From: Allodiplogaster sudhausi
Taxonomy: Eukaryota > Nematoda > Chromadorea > Rhabditida > Diplogasteridae
Assembly (NCBI GenBank): GCA_945643635.1
Contig: CALZFC010000160.1
Coordinates: 186,001-250,000 of the forward strand
Length of the DNA: 64,000 bases
Direction of reading: 5' to 3'
Below the pieces are notes generated by a model. That model was given only the letters and a program-made list of their open reading frames with translations. It was not told the origin of the DNA and did no database searches. Positions 11,701 through 27,400 of the stretch are shown piece after piece. How positions within the stretch are numbered: the stretch's first letter is position 1; every line of letters starts with the position of its first letter. The translations under genes and the position numbers were made by a program.

Positions 11701-14050
11701 ATACCTATCATGACTTGGCCAGAACATGTCAAAATGTGATTATGTCTAAAATTGTCAATATCTTTTTGTTGTCTAAAATTGACCATATCTTTTTTTCTGA
11801 TGATTCAAAGTGGTTCGAATTGTATTTAAACGAACCGTCTTGACGAGATCTAACTATGCATACCTTCACTAGTAGAAGAATACCTATCACGACTTGGCCA
11901 GAACATGTCAAAATGTGAATTTGTCTAAAATTGACCATATCTTTTTTTGTCTAACATTGACCATATCTTTTTTTCTGATGATTCAAAGTGGTCCGAATTG
12001 TATTTAAACGAACCGTCTTGACGAGATCTAACTATGCATACCTTCACTAGTAGAATACCTATCATGACTTGGCCAGAACATGTCAAAATGTGATTATGTC
12101 TAAAATTGTCAATATCTTTTTGTTGTCTAAAATTGACCATATCTTTTTTTCTGATGATTCAAAGTGGTTCGAATTGTATTTAAACGAACCGTCTTGACGA
12201 GATCTAACTATGCATACCTTCACTAGTAGAAGAATACCTATCATGACTTGGCCAGAACATGTCAAAATGTGATTATGTCTAAAATTGTCAATATCTTTTT
12301 GTTGTCTAAAATTGACCATATCTTTTTTTCTGATGATTCAAAGTGGTTCGAATTGTATTTAAACGAACCGTCTTGACGAGATCTAACTATACATACCTTC
12401 ACTAGTAGAATACCTATCACGACTTGGCCAGAACATGTCAAAATGTGAATTTGTCTAAAATTGACCATATCTTTTTTTGTCTAACATTGACCATATCTTT
12501 TTTCTGATGATTCAAAGTGGTCCGAATTGTATTTAAACGAACCGTCTTGACGAGATCTAACTATAAATACCTTCACTAGTAGAATACCTATCACGACTTG
12601 GCCAGAACATGTCAAAATGTGAATTTGTCTAAAATTGACCATATCTTTTTTTTTCTAACATTGACCATATCTTTTTTCTGATGATTCAAAGTGGTCCGAA
12701 TTGTATTTAAACGAACCGTCTTGACGAGATCTAACTATAAATACCTTCACTAGTAGAAGAATACCTATCACGACTTGGCCAGAACATGTCAAAATGTGAA
12801 TTTGTCTAAAATTGACCATATCTTTTTTTTGTCTAACATTGACCATATCTTTTTTTCTGATGATTCAAAGTGGTCCGAATTGTATTTAAACGAACCGTCT
12901 TGACGAGATCTAACTATGCATACCTTCACTAGTAGAATACCTATCATGACTTGGCCAGAACATGTCAAAATGTGATTATGTCTAAAATTGTCAATATCTT
13001 TTTGTTGTCTAAAATTGACCATATCTTTTTTTCTGATGATTCAAAGTGGTTCGAATTGTATTTAAACGAACCGTCTTGACGAGATCTAACTATGCATACC
13101 TTCACTAGTAGAAGAATACCTATCATGACTTGGCCAGAACATGTCAAAATGTGATTATGTCTAAAATTGTCAATATCTTTTTGTTGTCTAAAATTGACCA
13201 TATCTTTTTTTCTGATGATTCAAAGTGGTTCGAATTGTATTTAAACGAACCGTCTTGACGAGATCTAACTATACATACCTTCACTAGTAGAATACCTATC
13301 ACGACTTGGCCAGAACATGTCAAAATGTGAATTTGTCTAAAATTGACCATATCTTTTTTTGTCTAACATTGACCATATCTTTTTTCTGATGATTCAAAGT
13401 GGTCCGAATTGTATTTAAACGAACCGTCTTGACGAGATCTAACTGTAAATACCTTCACTAGTAGAATACCTATCACGACTTGGCCAGAACATGTCAAAAT
13501 GTGAATTTGTCTAAAATTGACCATATCTTTTTTTTGTCTAACATTGACCATATCTTTTTTCTGATGATTCAAAGTGGTCCGAATTGTATTTAAACGAACC
13601 GTCTTGACGAGATCTAACTATAAATACCTTCACTAGTAGAAATACCTATCACGACTTGGCCAGAACATGTCAAAATGTGAATTTGTCTAAAATTGACCAT
13701 ATCTTTTTTTTGTCTAACATTGACCATATCTTTTTTTCTGATGATTCAAAGTGGTCCGAATTGTATTTAAACGAACCGTCTTGACGAGATCTAACTATGC
13801 ATACCTTCACTAGTAGAATACCTATCATGACTTGGCCAGAACATGTCAAAATGTGATTATGTCTAAAATTGTCAATATCTTTTTGTTGTCTAAAATTGAC
13901 CATATCTTTTTTTCTGATGATTCAAAGTGGTTCGAATTGTATTTAAACGAACCGTCTTGACGAGATCTAACTATACATACCTTCACTAGTAGAATACCTA
14001 TCACGACTTGGCCAGAACATGTCAAAATGTGAATTTGTCTAAAATTGACC
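8729..14050. repeat. 12-monomer higher-order repeat (~2.12 kb), about 2.5 copies
   Basis: Variant order recurs at offsets of 2,117-2,119 bp: features at about 8729, 8908, 9127, 9437, 9613, 9806, 9964, 10143 and 10538 reappear at 10848, 11027, 11246, 11553, 11729, 11925, 12083, 12262 and 12655, and several again near 12965, 13144, 13363 and 13670. Copies carry private changes, such as tatgcaatacc (+1) at about 11505 where the next copy has tataaatacc and an extra A in tagaaatacc (about 13640), and a lost g in the T-tract at about 12645-12655. The left edge follows directly on the deletion monomers. Confidence 0.78.
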
Positions 14051-17000
14051 ATATCTTTTTTTGTCTAACATTGACCATATCTTTTTTCTGATGATTCAAA
14101 GTGGTCCGAATTGTATTTAAACGAACCGTCTTGACGAGATCTAACTATGCATACCTTCACTAGTAGAATACCTATCATGACTTGGCCAGAACATGTCAAA
14201 ATGTGATTATGTCTAAAATTGTCAATATCTTTTTGTTGTCTAACATTGACCATATCTTTTTTTCTGATGATTCAAAGTGGTCCGAATTGTATTTAAACGA
14301 ACCGTCTTGACGAGATCTAACTATGCATACCTTCACTAGTAGAAGAATACCTATCATGACTTGGCCAGAACATGTCAAAATGTGATTATGTCTAAAATTG
14401 TCAATATCTTTTTGTTGTCTAAAATTGACCATATCTTTTTTTCTGATGATTCAAAGTGGTTCGAATTGTATTTAAACGAACCGTCTTGACGAGATCTAAC
14501 TATACATACCTTCACTAGTAGAATACCTATCACGACTTGGCCAGAACATGTCAAAATGTGAATTTGTCTAAAATTGACCATATCTTTTTTTTGTCTAACA
14601 TTGACCATATCTTTTTTCTGATGATTCAAAGTGGTCCGAATTGTATTTAAACGAACCGTCTTGACGAGATCTAACTATAAATACCTTCACTAGTAGAATA
14701 CCTATCACGACTTGGCCAGAACATGTCAAAATGTGAATTTGTCTAAAATTGACCATATCTTTTTTTTGTCTAACATTGACCATATCTTTTTTTCTGATGA
14801 TTCAAAGTGGTCCGAATTGTATTTAAACGAACCGTCTTGACGAGATCTAACTATGCATACCTTCACTAGTAGAATACCTATCATGACTTGGCCAGAACAT
14901 GTCAAAATGTGATTATGTCTAAAATTGTCAATATCTTTTTGTTGTCTAAAATTGACCATATCTTTTTTTCTGATGATTCAAAGTGGTTCGAATTGTATTT
15001 AAACGAACCGTCTTGACGAGATCTAACTATGCATACCTTCACTAGTAGAAGAATACCTATCATGACTTGGCCAGAACATGTCAAAATGTGATTATGTCTA
15101 AAATTGTCAATATCTTTTTGTTGTCTAAAATTGACCATATCTTTTTTTCTGATGATTCAAAGTGGTTCGAATTGTATTTAAACGAACCGTCTTGACGAGA
15201 TCTAACTATACATACCTTCACTAGTAGAATACCTATCACGACTTGGCCAGAACGTGTCAAAATGTGAATTTGTCTAAAATTGACCATATCTTTTTTTGTC
15301 TAACATTGACCATATCTTTTTTCTGATGATTCAAAGTGGTCCGAATTGTATTTAAACGAACCGTCTTGACGAGATCAACTGTAAATACCTTCACTAGTAG
15401 AATACCTATCACGACTTGGCCAGAACATGTCAAAATGTGAATTTGTCTAAAATTGACCATATCTTTTTTTTGTCTAACATTGACCATATCTTTTTTCTGA
15501 TGATTCAAAGTGGTCCGAATTGTATTTAAACGAACCGTCTTGACGAGATCTAACTATAAATACCTTCACTAGTAGAAGAATACCTATCACGACTTGGCCA
15601 GAACATGTCAAAATGTGAATTTGTCTAAAATTGACCATATCTTTTTTTTGTCTAACATTGACCATATCTTTTTTTCTGATGATTCAAAGTGGTCCGAATT
15701 GTATTTAAACGAACCGTCTTGACGAGATCTAACTATACATACCTTCACTAGTAGAATACCTATCACGACTTGGCCAGAACATGTCAAAATGTGAATTTGT
15801 CTAAAATTGACCATATCTTTTTTTGTCTAACATTGACCATATCTTTTTTCTGATGATTCAAAGTGGTCCGAATTGTATTTAAACGAACCGTCTTGACGAG
15901 ATCTAACTGTAAATACCTTCACTAGTAGAATACCTATCATGACTTGGCCAGAACATGTCAAAATGTGATTATGTCTAAAATTGTCAATATCTTTTTGTTG
16001 TCTAAAATTGACCATATCTTTTTTTCTGATGATTCAAAGTGGTTCGAATTGTATTTAAACGAACCGTCTTGACGAGATCTAACTATGCATACCTTCACTA
16101 GTAGAAGAATACCTATCATGACTTGGCCAGAACATGTCAAAATGTGATTATGTCTAAAATTGTCAATATCTTTTTGTTGTCTAAAATTGACCATATCTTT
16201 TTTTCTGATGATTCAAAGTGGTTCGAATTGTATTTAAACGAACCGTCTTGACGAGATCTAACTATACATACCTTCACTAGTAGAATACCTATCACGACTT
16301 GGCCAGAACGTGTCAAAATGTGAATTTGTCTAAAATTGACCATATCTTTTTTTGTCTAACATTGACCATATCTTTTTTCTGATGATTCAAAGTGGTCCGA
16401 ATTGTATTTAAACGAACCGTCTTGACGAGATCTAACTATAAATACCTTCACTAGTAGAATACCTATCACGACTTGGCCAGAACATGTCAAAATGTGAATT
16501 TGTCTAAAATTGACCATATCTTTTTTTTGTCTAACATTGACCATATCTTTTTTCTGATGATTCAAAGTGGTCCGAATTGTATTTAAACGAACCGTCTTGA
16601 CGAGATCTAACTGTAAATACCTTCACTAGTAGAATACCTATCACGACTTGGCCAGAACATGTCAAAATGTGAATTTGTCTAAAATTGACCATATCTTTTT
16701 TTTGTCTAACATTGACCATATCTTTTTTTCTGATGATTCAAAGTGGTCCGAATTGTATTTAAACGAACCGTCTTGACGAGATCTAACTATGCATACCTTC
16801 ACTAGTAGAATACCTATCATGACTTGGCCAGAACATGTCAAAATGTGATTATGTCTAAAATTGTCAATATCTTTTTGTTGTCTAAAATTGACCATATCTT
16901 TTTTTCTGATGATTCAAAGTGGTTCGAATTGTATTTAAACGAACCGTCTTGACGAGATCTAACTATACATACCTTCACTAGTAGAATACCTATCACGACT

Positions 17001-18426
17001 TGGCCAGAACATGTCAAAATGTGAATTTGTCTAAAATTGACCATATCTTTTTTTGTCTAACATTGACCATATCTTTTTTTCTGATGATTCAAAGTGGTCC
17101 GAATTGTATTTAAACGAACCGTCTTGACGAGATCTAACTATGCATACCTTCACTAGTAGAAGAATACCTATCATGACTTGGCCAGAACATGTCAAAATGT
17201 GATTATGTCTAAAATTGTCAATATCTTTTTGTTGTCTAAAATTGACCATATCTTTTTTTCTGATGATTCAAAGTGGTTCGAATTGTATTTAAACGAACCG
17301 TCTTGACGAGATCTAACTATACATACCTTCACTAGTAGAATACCTATCACGACTTGGCCAGAACATGTCAAAATGTGAATTTGTCTAAAATTGACCATAT
17401 CTTTTTTTTGTCTAACATTGACCATATCTTTTTTCTGATGATTCAAAGTGGTCCGAATTGTATTTAAACGAACCGTCTTGACGAGATCAAACTGTAAATA
17501 CCTTCACTAGTAGAATACCTATCACGACTTGGCCAGAACATGTCAAAATGTGAATTTGTCTAAAATTGACCATATCTTTTTTTTGTCTAACATTGACCAT
17601 ATCTTTTTTTCTGATGATTCAAAGTGGTCCGAATTGTATTTAAACGAACCGTCTTGACGAGATCTAACTATGCATACCTTCACTAGTAGAATACCTATCA
17701 TGACTTGGCCAGAACATGTCAAAATGTGATTATGTCTAAAATTGTCAATATCTTTTTGTTGTCTAAAATTGACCATATCTTTTTTTCTGATGATTCAAAG
17801 TGGTTCGAATTGTATTTAAACGAACCGTCTTGACGAGATCTAACTATGCATACCTTCACTAGTAGAAGAATACCTATCATGACTTGGCCAGAACATGTCA
17901 AAATGTGATTATGTCTAAAATTGTCAATATCTTTTTGTTGTCTAAAATTGACCATATCTTTTTTTCTGATGATTCAAAGTGGTTCGAATTGTATTTAAAC
18001 GAACCGTCTTGACGAGATCTAACTATACATACCTTCACTAGTAGAATACCTATCACGACTTGGCCAGAACGTGTCAAAATGTGAATTTGTCTAAAATTGA
18101 CCATATCTTTTTTTGTCTAACATTGACCATATCTTTTTTCTGATGATTCAAAGTGGTCCGAATTGTATTTAAACGAACCGTCTTGACGAGATCAAACTGT
18201 AAATACCTTCACTAGTAGAATACCTATCACGACTTGGCCAGAACATGTCAAAATGTGAATTTGTCTAAAATTGACCATATCTTTTTTTTTGTCTAACATT
18301 GACCATATCTTTTTTCTGATGATTCAAAGTGGTCCGAATTGTATTTAAACGAACCGTCTTGACGAGATCTAACTATAAATACCTTCACTAGTAGAAGAAT
18401 ACCTATCACGACTTGGCCAGAACATG
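14051..18426. repeat. Mosaic segment, partly repeated at 2.82-kb (16-monomer) offset
   Basis: The variant order from about 14726 to 16340 recurs from about 17543 to 19160 at an offset of 2,817-2,819 bp, running into the next segment. Within it, a 6-monomer offset of 1,056 bp links about 15081 to 16137. Several monomers carry the rare gaacgtgtc change (G at 15254, 16310, 18071). A gatcaactg variant with one A lost occurs at about 15374 and again only at about 36150. Confidence 0.65.
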
Positions 18427-21400
18427 TCAAAATGTGAATTTGTCTAAAATTGACCATATCTTTTTTTTGTCTAACATTGACCATATCTTTTTTTCTGATG
18501 ATTCAAAGTGGTCCGAATTGTATTTAAACGAACCGTCTTGACGAGATCTAACTATACATACCTTCACTAGTAGAATACCTATCACGACTTGGCCAGAACA
18601 TGTCAAAATGTGAATTTGTCTAAAATTGACCATATCTTTTTTTGTCTAACATTGACCATATCTTTTTTCTGATGATTCAAAGTGGTCCGAATTGTATTTA
18701 AACGAACCGTCTTGACGAGATCTAACTGTAAATACCTTCACTAGTAGAATACCTATCATGACTTGGCCAGAACATGTCAAAATGTGATTATGTCTAAAAT
18801 TGTCAATATCTTTTTGTTGTCTAAAATTGACCATATCTTTTTTTCTGATGATTCAAAGTGGTTCGAATTGTATTTAAACGAACCGTCTTGACGAGATCTA
18901 ACTATGCATACCTTCACTAGTAGAAGAATACCTATCATGACTTGGCCAGAACATGTCAAAATGTGATTATGTCTAAAATTGTCAATATCTTTTTGTTGTC
19001 TAAAATTGACCATATCTTTTTTTCTGATGATTCAAAGTGGTTCGAATTGTATTTAAACGAACCGTCTTGACGAGATCTAACTATACATACCTTCACTAGT
19101 AGAATACCTATCACGACTTGGCCAGAACGTGTCAAAATGTGAATTTGTCTAAAATTGACCATATCTTTTTTTGTCTAACATTGACCATATCTTTTTTCTG
19201 ATGATTCAAAGTGGTCCGAATTGTATTTAAACGAACCGTCTTGACGAGATCTAACTGTAAATACCTTCACTAGTAGAATACCTATCACGACTTGGCCAGA
19301 ACATGTCAAAATGTGAATTTGTCTAAAATTGACCATATCTTTTTTTTTCTAACATTGACCATATCTTTTTTCTGATGATTCAAAGTGGTCCGAATTGTAT
19401 TTAAACGAACCGTCTTGACGAGATCTAACTATGCATACCTTCACTAGTAGAATACCTATCATGACTTGGCCAGAACATGTCAAAATGTGAATTTGTCTAA
19501 AATTGACCATATCTTTTTTTTGTCTAACATTGACCATATCTTTTTTTCTGATGATTCAAAGTGGTCCGAATTGTATTTAAACGAACCGTCTTGACGAGAT
19601 CTAACTATACATACCTTCACTAGTAGAATACCTATCACGACTTGGCCAGAACATGTCAAAATGTGAATTTGTCTAAAATTGACCATATCTTTTTTTGTCT
19701 AACATTGACCATATCTTTTTTCTGATGATTCAAAGTGGTCCGAATTGTATTTAAACGAACCGTCTTGACGAGATCAAACTGTAAATACCTTCACTAGTAG
19801 AATACCTATCACGACTTGGCCAGAACATGTCAAAATGTGAATTTGTCTAAAATTGACCATATCTTTTTTTTGTCTAACATTGACCATATCTTTTTTCTGA
19901 TGATTCAAAGTGGTCCGAATTGTATTTAAACGAACCGTCTTGACGAGATCTAACTATAAATACCTTCACTAGTAGAATACCTATCACGACTTGGCCAGAA
20001 CATGTCAAAATGTGAATTTGTCTAAAATTGTCAATATCTTTTTGTTGTCTAAATTGACCATATCTTTTTTTCTGATGATTCAAAGTGGTTCGAATTGTAT
20101 TTAAACGAACCGTCTTGACGAGATCTAACTATGCATACCTTCACTAGTAGAAGAATACCTATCATGACTTGGCCAGAACATGTCAAAATGTGATTATGTC
20201 TAAAATTGTCAATATCTTTTTGTTGTCTAAAATTGACCATATCTTTTTTTCTGATGATTCAAAGTGGTTCGAATTGTATTTAAACGAACCGTCTTGACGA
20301 GATCTAACTATACATACCTTCACTAGTAGAATACCTATCACGACTTGGCCAGAACATGTCAAAATGTGAATTTGTCTAAAATTGACCATATCTTTTTTTG
20401 TCTAACATTGACCATATCTTTTTTCTGATGATTCAAAGTGGTTCGAATTGTATTTAAACGAACCGTCTTGACGAGATCTAACTATGCATACCTTCACTAG
20501 TAGAATACCTATCATGACTTGGCCAGAACATGTCAAAATGTGATTATGTCTAAAATTGTCAATATCTTTTTGTTGTCTAACATTGACCATATCTTTTTTT
20601 CTGATGATTCAAAGTGGTCCGAATTGTATTTAAACGAACCGTCTTGACGAGATCTAACTATAAATACCTTCACTAGTAGAATACCTATCACGACTTGGCC
20701 AGAACATGTCAAAATGTGAATTTGTCTAAAATTGACCATATCTTTTTTTTGTCTAACATTGACCATATCTTTTTTCTGATGATTCAAAGTGGTCCGAATT
20801 GTATTTAAACGAACCGTCTTGACGAGATCAAACTGTAAATACCTTCACTAGTAGAAGAATACCTATCACGACTTGGCCAGAACATGTCAAAATGTGAATT
20901 TGTCTAAAATTGACCATATCTTTTTTTTGTCTAACATTGACCATATCTTTTTTTCTGATGATTCAAAGTGGTCCGAATTGTATTTAAACGAACCGTCTTG
21001 ACGAGATCTAACTATACATACCTTCACTAGTAGAATACCTATCACGACTTGGCCAGAACATGTCAAAATGTGAATTTGTCTAAAATTGACCATATCTTTT
21101 TTTGTCTAACATTGACCATATCTTTTTTCTGATGATTCAAAGTGGTCCGAATTGTATTTAAACGAACCGTCTTGACGAGATCTAACTGTAAATACCTTCA
21201 CTAGTAGAATACCTATCATGACTTGGCCAGAACATGTCAAAATGTGATTATGTCTAAAATTGTCAATATCTTTTTGTTGTCTAAAATTGACCATATCTTT
21301 TTTTCTGATGATTCAAAGTGGTTCGAATTGTATTTAAACGAACCGTCTTGACGAGATCTAACTATGCATACCTTCACTAGTAGAAGAATACCTATCATGA

Positions 21401-24400
21401 CTTGGCCAGAACATGTCAAAATGTGATTATGTCTAAAATTGTCAATATCTTTTTGTTGTCTAAAATTGACCATATCTTTTTTTCTGATGATTCAAAGTGG
21501 TTCGAATTGTATTTAAACGAACCGTCTTGACGAGATCTAACTATACATACCTTCACTAGTAGAATACCTATCACGACTTGGCCAGAACGTGTCAAAATGT
21601 GAATTTGTCTAAAATTGACCATATCTTTTTTTGTCTAACATTGACCATATCTTTTTTCTGATGATTCAAAGTGGTCCGAATTGTATTTAAACGAACCGTC
21701 TTGACGAGATCAAACTGTAAATACCTTCACTAGTAGAATACCTATCACGACTTGGCCAGAACATGTCAAAATGTGAATTTGTCTAAAATTGACCATATCT
21801 TTTTTTTTCTAACATTGACCATATCTTTTTTCTGATGATTCAAAGTGGTCCGAATTGTATTTAAACGAACCGTCTTGACGAGATCTAACTATGCATACCT
21901 TCACTAGTAGAATACCTATCATGACTTGGCCAGAACATGTCAAAATGTGAATTTGTCTAAAATTGACCATATCTTTTTTTTGTCTAACATTGACCATATC
22001 TTTTTTTCTGATGATTCAAAGTGGTCCGAATTGTATTTAAACGAACCGTCTTGACGAGATCTAACTATACATACCTTCACTAGTAGAATACCTATCACGA
22101 CTTGGCCAGAACATGTCAAAATGTGAATTTGTCTAAAATTGACCATATCTTTTTTTGTCTAACATTGACCATATCTTTTTTCTGATGATTCAAAGTGGTC
22201 CGAATTGTATTTAAACGAACCGTCTTGACGAGATCAAACTGTAAATACCTTCACTAGTAGAATACCTATCACGACTTGGCCAGAACATGTCAAAATGTGA
22301 ATTTGTCTAAAATTGACCATATCTTTTTTTTGTCTAACATTGACCATATCTTTTTTCTGATGATTCAAAGTGGTCCGAATTGTATTTAAACGAACCGTCT
22401 TGACGAGATCTAACTGTAAATACCTTCACTAGTAGAATACCTATCACGACTTGGCCAGAACATGTCAAAATGTGAATTTGTCTAAAATTGTCAATATCTT
22501 TTTGTTGTCTAAAATTGACCATATCTTTTTTTCTGATGATTCAAAGTGGTTCGAATTGTATTTAAACGAACCGTCTTGACGAGATCTAACTATGCATACC
22601 TTCACTAGTAGAAGAATACCTATCATGACTTGGCCAGAACATGTCAAAATGTGATTATGTCTAAAATTGTCAATATCTTTTTGTTGTCTAAAATTGACCA
22701 TATCTTTTTTTCTGATGATTCAAAGTGGTTCGAATTGTATTTAAACGAACCGTCTTGACGAGATCTAACTATACATACCTTCACTAGTAGAATACCTATC
22801 ACGACTTGGCCAGAACATGTCAAAATGTGAATTTGTCTAAAATTGACCATATCTTTTTTTGTCTAACATTGACCATATCTTTTTTCTGATGATTCAAAGT
22901 GGTTCGAATTGTATTTAAACGAACCGTCTTGACGAGATCTAACTATGCATACCTTCACTAGTAGAATACCTATCATGACTTGGCCAGAACATGTCAAAAT
23001 GTGATTATGTCTAAAATTGTCAATATCTTTTTGTTGTCTAACATTGACCATATCTTTTTTTCTGATGATTCAAAGTGGTCCGAATTGTATTTAAACGAAC
23101 CGTCTTGACGAGATCTAACTATATACCTTCACTAGTAGAATACCTATCACGACTTGGCCAGAACATGTCAAAATGTGAATTTGTCTAAAATTGACCATAT
23201 CTTTTTTTTGTCTAACATTGACCATATCTTTTTTCTGATGATTCAAAGTGGTCCGAATTGTATTTAAACGAACCGTCTTGACGAGATCTAACTATAAATA
23301 CCTTCACTAGTAGAAGAATACCTATCACGACTTGGCCAGAACATGTCAAAATGTGAATTTGTCTAAAATTGACCATATCTTTTTTTTGTCTAACATTGAC
23401 CATATCTTTTTTTCTGATGATTCAAAGTGGTCCGAATTGTATTTAAACGAACCGTCTTGACGAGATCTAACTATACATACCTTCACTAGTAGAATACCTA
23501 TCACGACTTGGCCAGAACATGTCAAAATGTGAATTTGTCTAAAATTGACCATATCTTTTTTTGTCTAACATTGACCATATCTTTTTTCTGATGATTCAAA
23601 GTGGTCCGAATTGTATTTAAACGAACCGTCTTGACGAGATCTAACTGTAAATACCTTCACTAGTAGAATACCTATCATGACTTGGCCAGAACATGTCAAA
23701 ATGTGATTATGTCTAAAATTGTCAATATCTTTTTGTTGTCTAAAATTGACCATATCTTTTTTTCTGATGATTCAAAGTGGTTCGAATTGTATTTAAACGA
23801 ACCGTCTTGACGAGATCTAACTATGCATACCTTCACTAGTAGAAGAATACCTATCATGACTTGGCCAGAACATGTCAAAATGTGATTATGTCTAAAATTG
23901 TCAATATCTTTTTGTTGTCTAAAATTGACCATATCTTTTTTTCTGATGATTCAAAGTGGTTCGAATTGTATTTAAACGAACCGTCTTGACGAGATCTAAC
24001 TATACATACCTTCACTAGTAGAATACCTATCACGACTTGGCCAGAACATGTCAAAATGTGAATTTGTCTAAAATTGACCATATCTTTTTTTGTCTAACAT
24101 TGACCATATCTTTTTTCTGATGATTCAAAGTGGTCCGAATTGTATTTAAACGAACCGTCTTGACGAGATCAAACTGTAAATACCTTCACTAGTAGAATAC
24201 CTATCACGACTTGGCCAGAACATGTCAAAATGTGAATTTGTCTAAAATTGACCATATCTTTTTTTTTTCTAACATTGACCATATCTTTTTTCTGATGATT
24301 CAAAGTGGTCCGAATTGTATTTAAACGAACCGTCTTGACGAGATCTAACTATGCATACCTTCACTAGTAGAATACCTATCATGACTTGGCCAGAACATGT

Positions 24401-27400
24401 CAAAATGTGAATTTGTCTAAAATTGACCATATCTTTTTTTTGTCTAACATTGACCATATCTTTTTTTCTGATGATTCAAAGTGGTCCGAATTGTATTTAA
24501 ACGAACCGTCTTGACGAGATCTAACTATACATACCTTCACTAGTAGAATACCTATCACGACTTGGCCAGAACATGTCAAAATGTGAATTTGTCTAAAATT
24601 GACCATATCTTTTTTTGTCTAACATTGACCATATCTTTTTTCTGATGATTCAAAGTGGTCCGAATTGTATTTAAACGAACCGTCTTGACGAGATCTAACT
24701 GTAAATACCTTCACTAGTAGAATACCTATCACGACTTGGCCAGAACATGTCAAAATGTGAATTTGTCTAAAATTGACCATATCTTTTTTTTGTCTAACAT
24801 TGACCATATCTTTTTTCTGATGATTCAAAGTGGTCCGAATTGTATTTAAACGAACCGTCTTGACGAGATCTAACTGTAAATACCTTCACTAGTAGAAGAA
24901 TACCTATCACGACTTGGCCAGAACATGTCAAAATGTGAATTTGTCTAAAATTGTCAATATCTTTTTGTTGTCTAAAATTGACCATATCTTTTTTTCTGAT
25001 GATTCAAAGTGGTTCGAATTGTATTTAAACGAACCGTCTTGACGAGATCTAACTATGCATACCTTCACTAGTAGAAGAATACCTATCATGACTTGGCCAG
25101 AACATGTCAAAATGTGATTATGTCTAAAATTGTCAATATCTTTTTGTTGTCTAAAATTGACCATATCTTTTTTTCTGATGATTCAAAGTGGTTCGAATTG
25201 TATTTAAACGAACCGTCTTGACGAGATCTAACTATACATACCTTCACTAGTAGAATACCTATCACGACTTGGCCAGAACATGTCAAAATGTGAATTTGTC
25301 TAAAATTGACCATATCTTTTTTTGTCTAACATTGACCATATCTTTTTTCTGATGATTCAAAGTGGTTCGAATTGTATTTAAACGAACCGTCTTGACGAGA
25401 TCTAACTATGCATACCTTCACTAGTAGAATACCTATCATGACTTGGCCAGAACATGTCAAAATGTGATTATGTCTAAAATTGTCAATATCTTTTTGTTGT
25501 CTAACATTGACCATATCTTTTTTTCTGATGATTCAAAGTGGTCCGAATTGTATTTAAACGAACCGTCTTGACGAGATCTAACTATGCATACCTTCACTAG
25601 TAGAATACCTATCATGACTTGGCCAGAACATGTCAAAATGTGATTATGTCTAAAATTGTCAATATCTTTTTGTTGTCTAAAATTGACCATATCTTTTTTT
25701 CTGATGATTCAAAGTGGTTCGAATTGTATTTAAACGAACCGTCTTGACGAGATCTAACTATGCATACCTTCACTAGTAGAAGAATACCTATCACGACTTG
25801 GCCAGAACATGTCAAAATGTGAATTTGTCTAAAATTGACCATATCTTTTTTTTGTCTAACATTGACCATATCTTTTTTTCTGATGATTCAAAGTGGTCCG
25901 AATTGTATTTAAACGAACCGTCTTGACGAGATCTAACTATACATACCTTCACTAGTAGAATACCTATCACGACTTGGCCAGAACATGTCAAAATGTGAAT
26001 TTGTCTAAAATTGACCATATCTTTTTTTGTCTAACATTGACCATATCTTTTTTCTGATGATTCAAAGTGGTCCGAATTGTATTTAAACGAACCGTCTTGA
26101 CGAGATCTAACTGTAAATACCTTCACTAGTAGAATACCTATCATGACTTGGCCAGAACATGTCAAAATGTGATTATGTCTAAAATTGTCAATATCTTTTT
26201 GTTGTCTAAAATTGACCATATCTTTTTTTCTGATGATTCAAAGTGGTTCGAATTGTATTTAAACGAACCGTCTTGACGAGATCTAACTATGCATACCTTC
26301 ACTAGTAGAAGAATACCTATCATGACTTGGCCAGAACATGTCAAAATGTGATTATGTCTAAAATTGTCAATATCTTTTTGTTGTCTAAAATTGACCATAT
26401 CTTTTTTTCTGATGATTCAAAGTGGTTCGAATTGTATTTAAACGAACCGTCTTGACGAGATCTAACTATACATACCTTCACTAGTAGAATACCTATCACG
26501 ACTTGGCCAGAACATGTCAAAATGTGAATTTGTCTAAAATTGACCATATCTTTTTTTGTCTAACATTGACCATATCTTTTTTCTGATGATTCAAAGTGGT
26601 CCGAATTGTATTTAAACGAACCGTCTTGACGAGATCAAACTGTAAATACCTTCACTAGTAGAATACCTATCACGACTTGGCCAGAACATGTCAAAATGTG
26701 AATTTGTCTAAAATTGACCATATCTTTTTTTTTGTCTAACATTGACCATATCTTTTTTCTGATGATTCAAAGTGGTCCGAATTGTATTTAAACGAACCGT
26801 CTTGACGAGATCTAACTATGCATACCTTCACTAGTAGAATACCTATCATGACTTGGCCAGAACATGTCAAAATGTGAATTTGTCTAAAATTGACCATATC
26901 TTTTTTTTGTCTAACATTGACCATATCTTTTTTTCTGATGATTCAAAGTGGTCCGAATTGTATTTAAACGAACCGTCTTGACGAGATCTAACTATACATA
27001 CCTTCACTAGTAGAATACCTATCACGACTTGGCCAGAACATGTCAAAATGTGAATTTGTCTAAAATTGACCATATCTTTTTTTGTCTAACATTGACCATA
27101 TCTTTTTTCTGATGATTCAAAGTGGTCCGAATTGTATTTAAACGAACCGTCTTGACGAGATCAAACTGTAAATACCTTCACTAGTAGAATACCTATCACG
27201 ACTTGGCCAGAACATGTCAAAATGTGAATTTGTCTAAAATTGACCATATCTTTTTTTTGTCTAACATTGACCATATCTTTTTTCTGATGATTCAAAGTGG
27301 TCCGAATTGTATTTAAACGAACCGTCTTGACGAGATCAAACTGTAAATACCTTCACTAGTAGAAGAATACCTATCACGACTTGGCCAGAACATGTCAAAA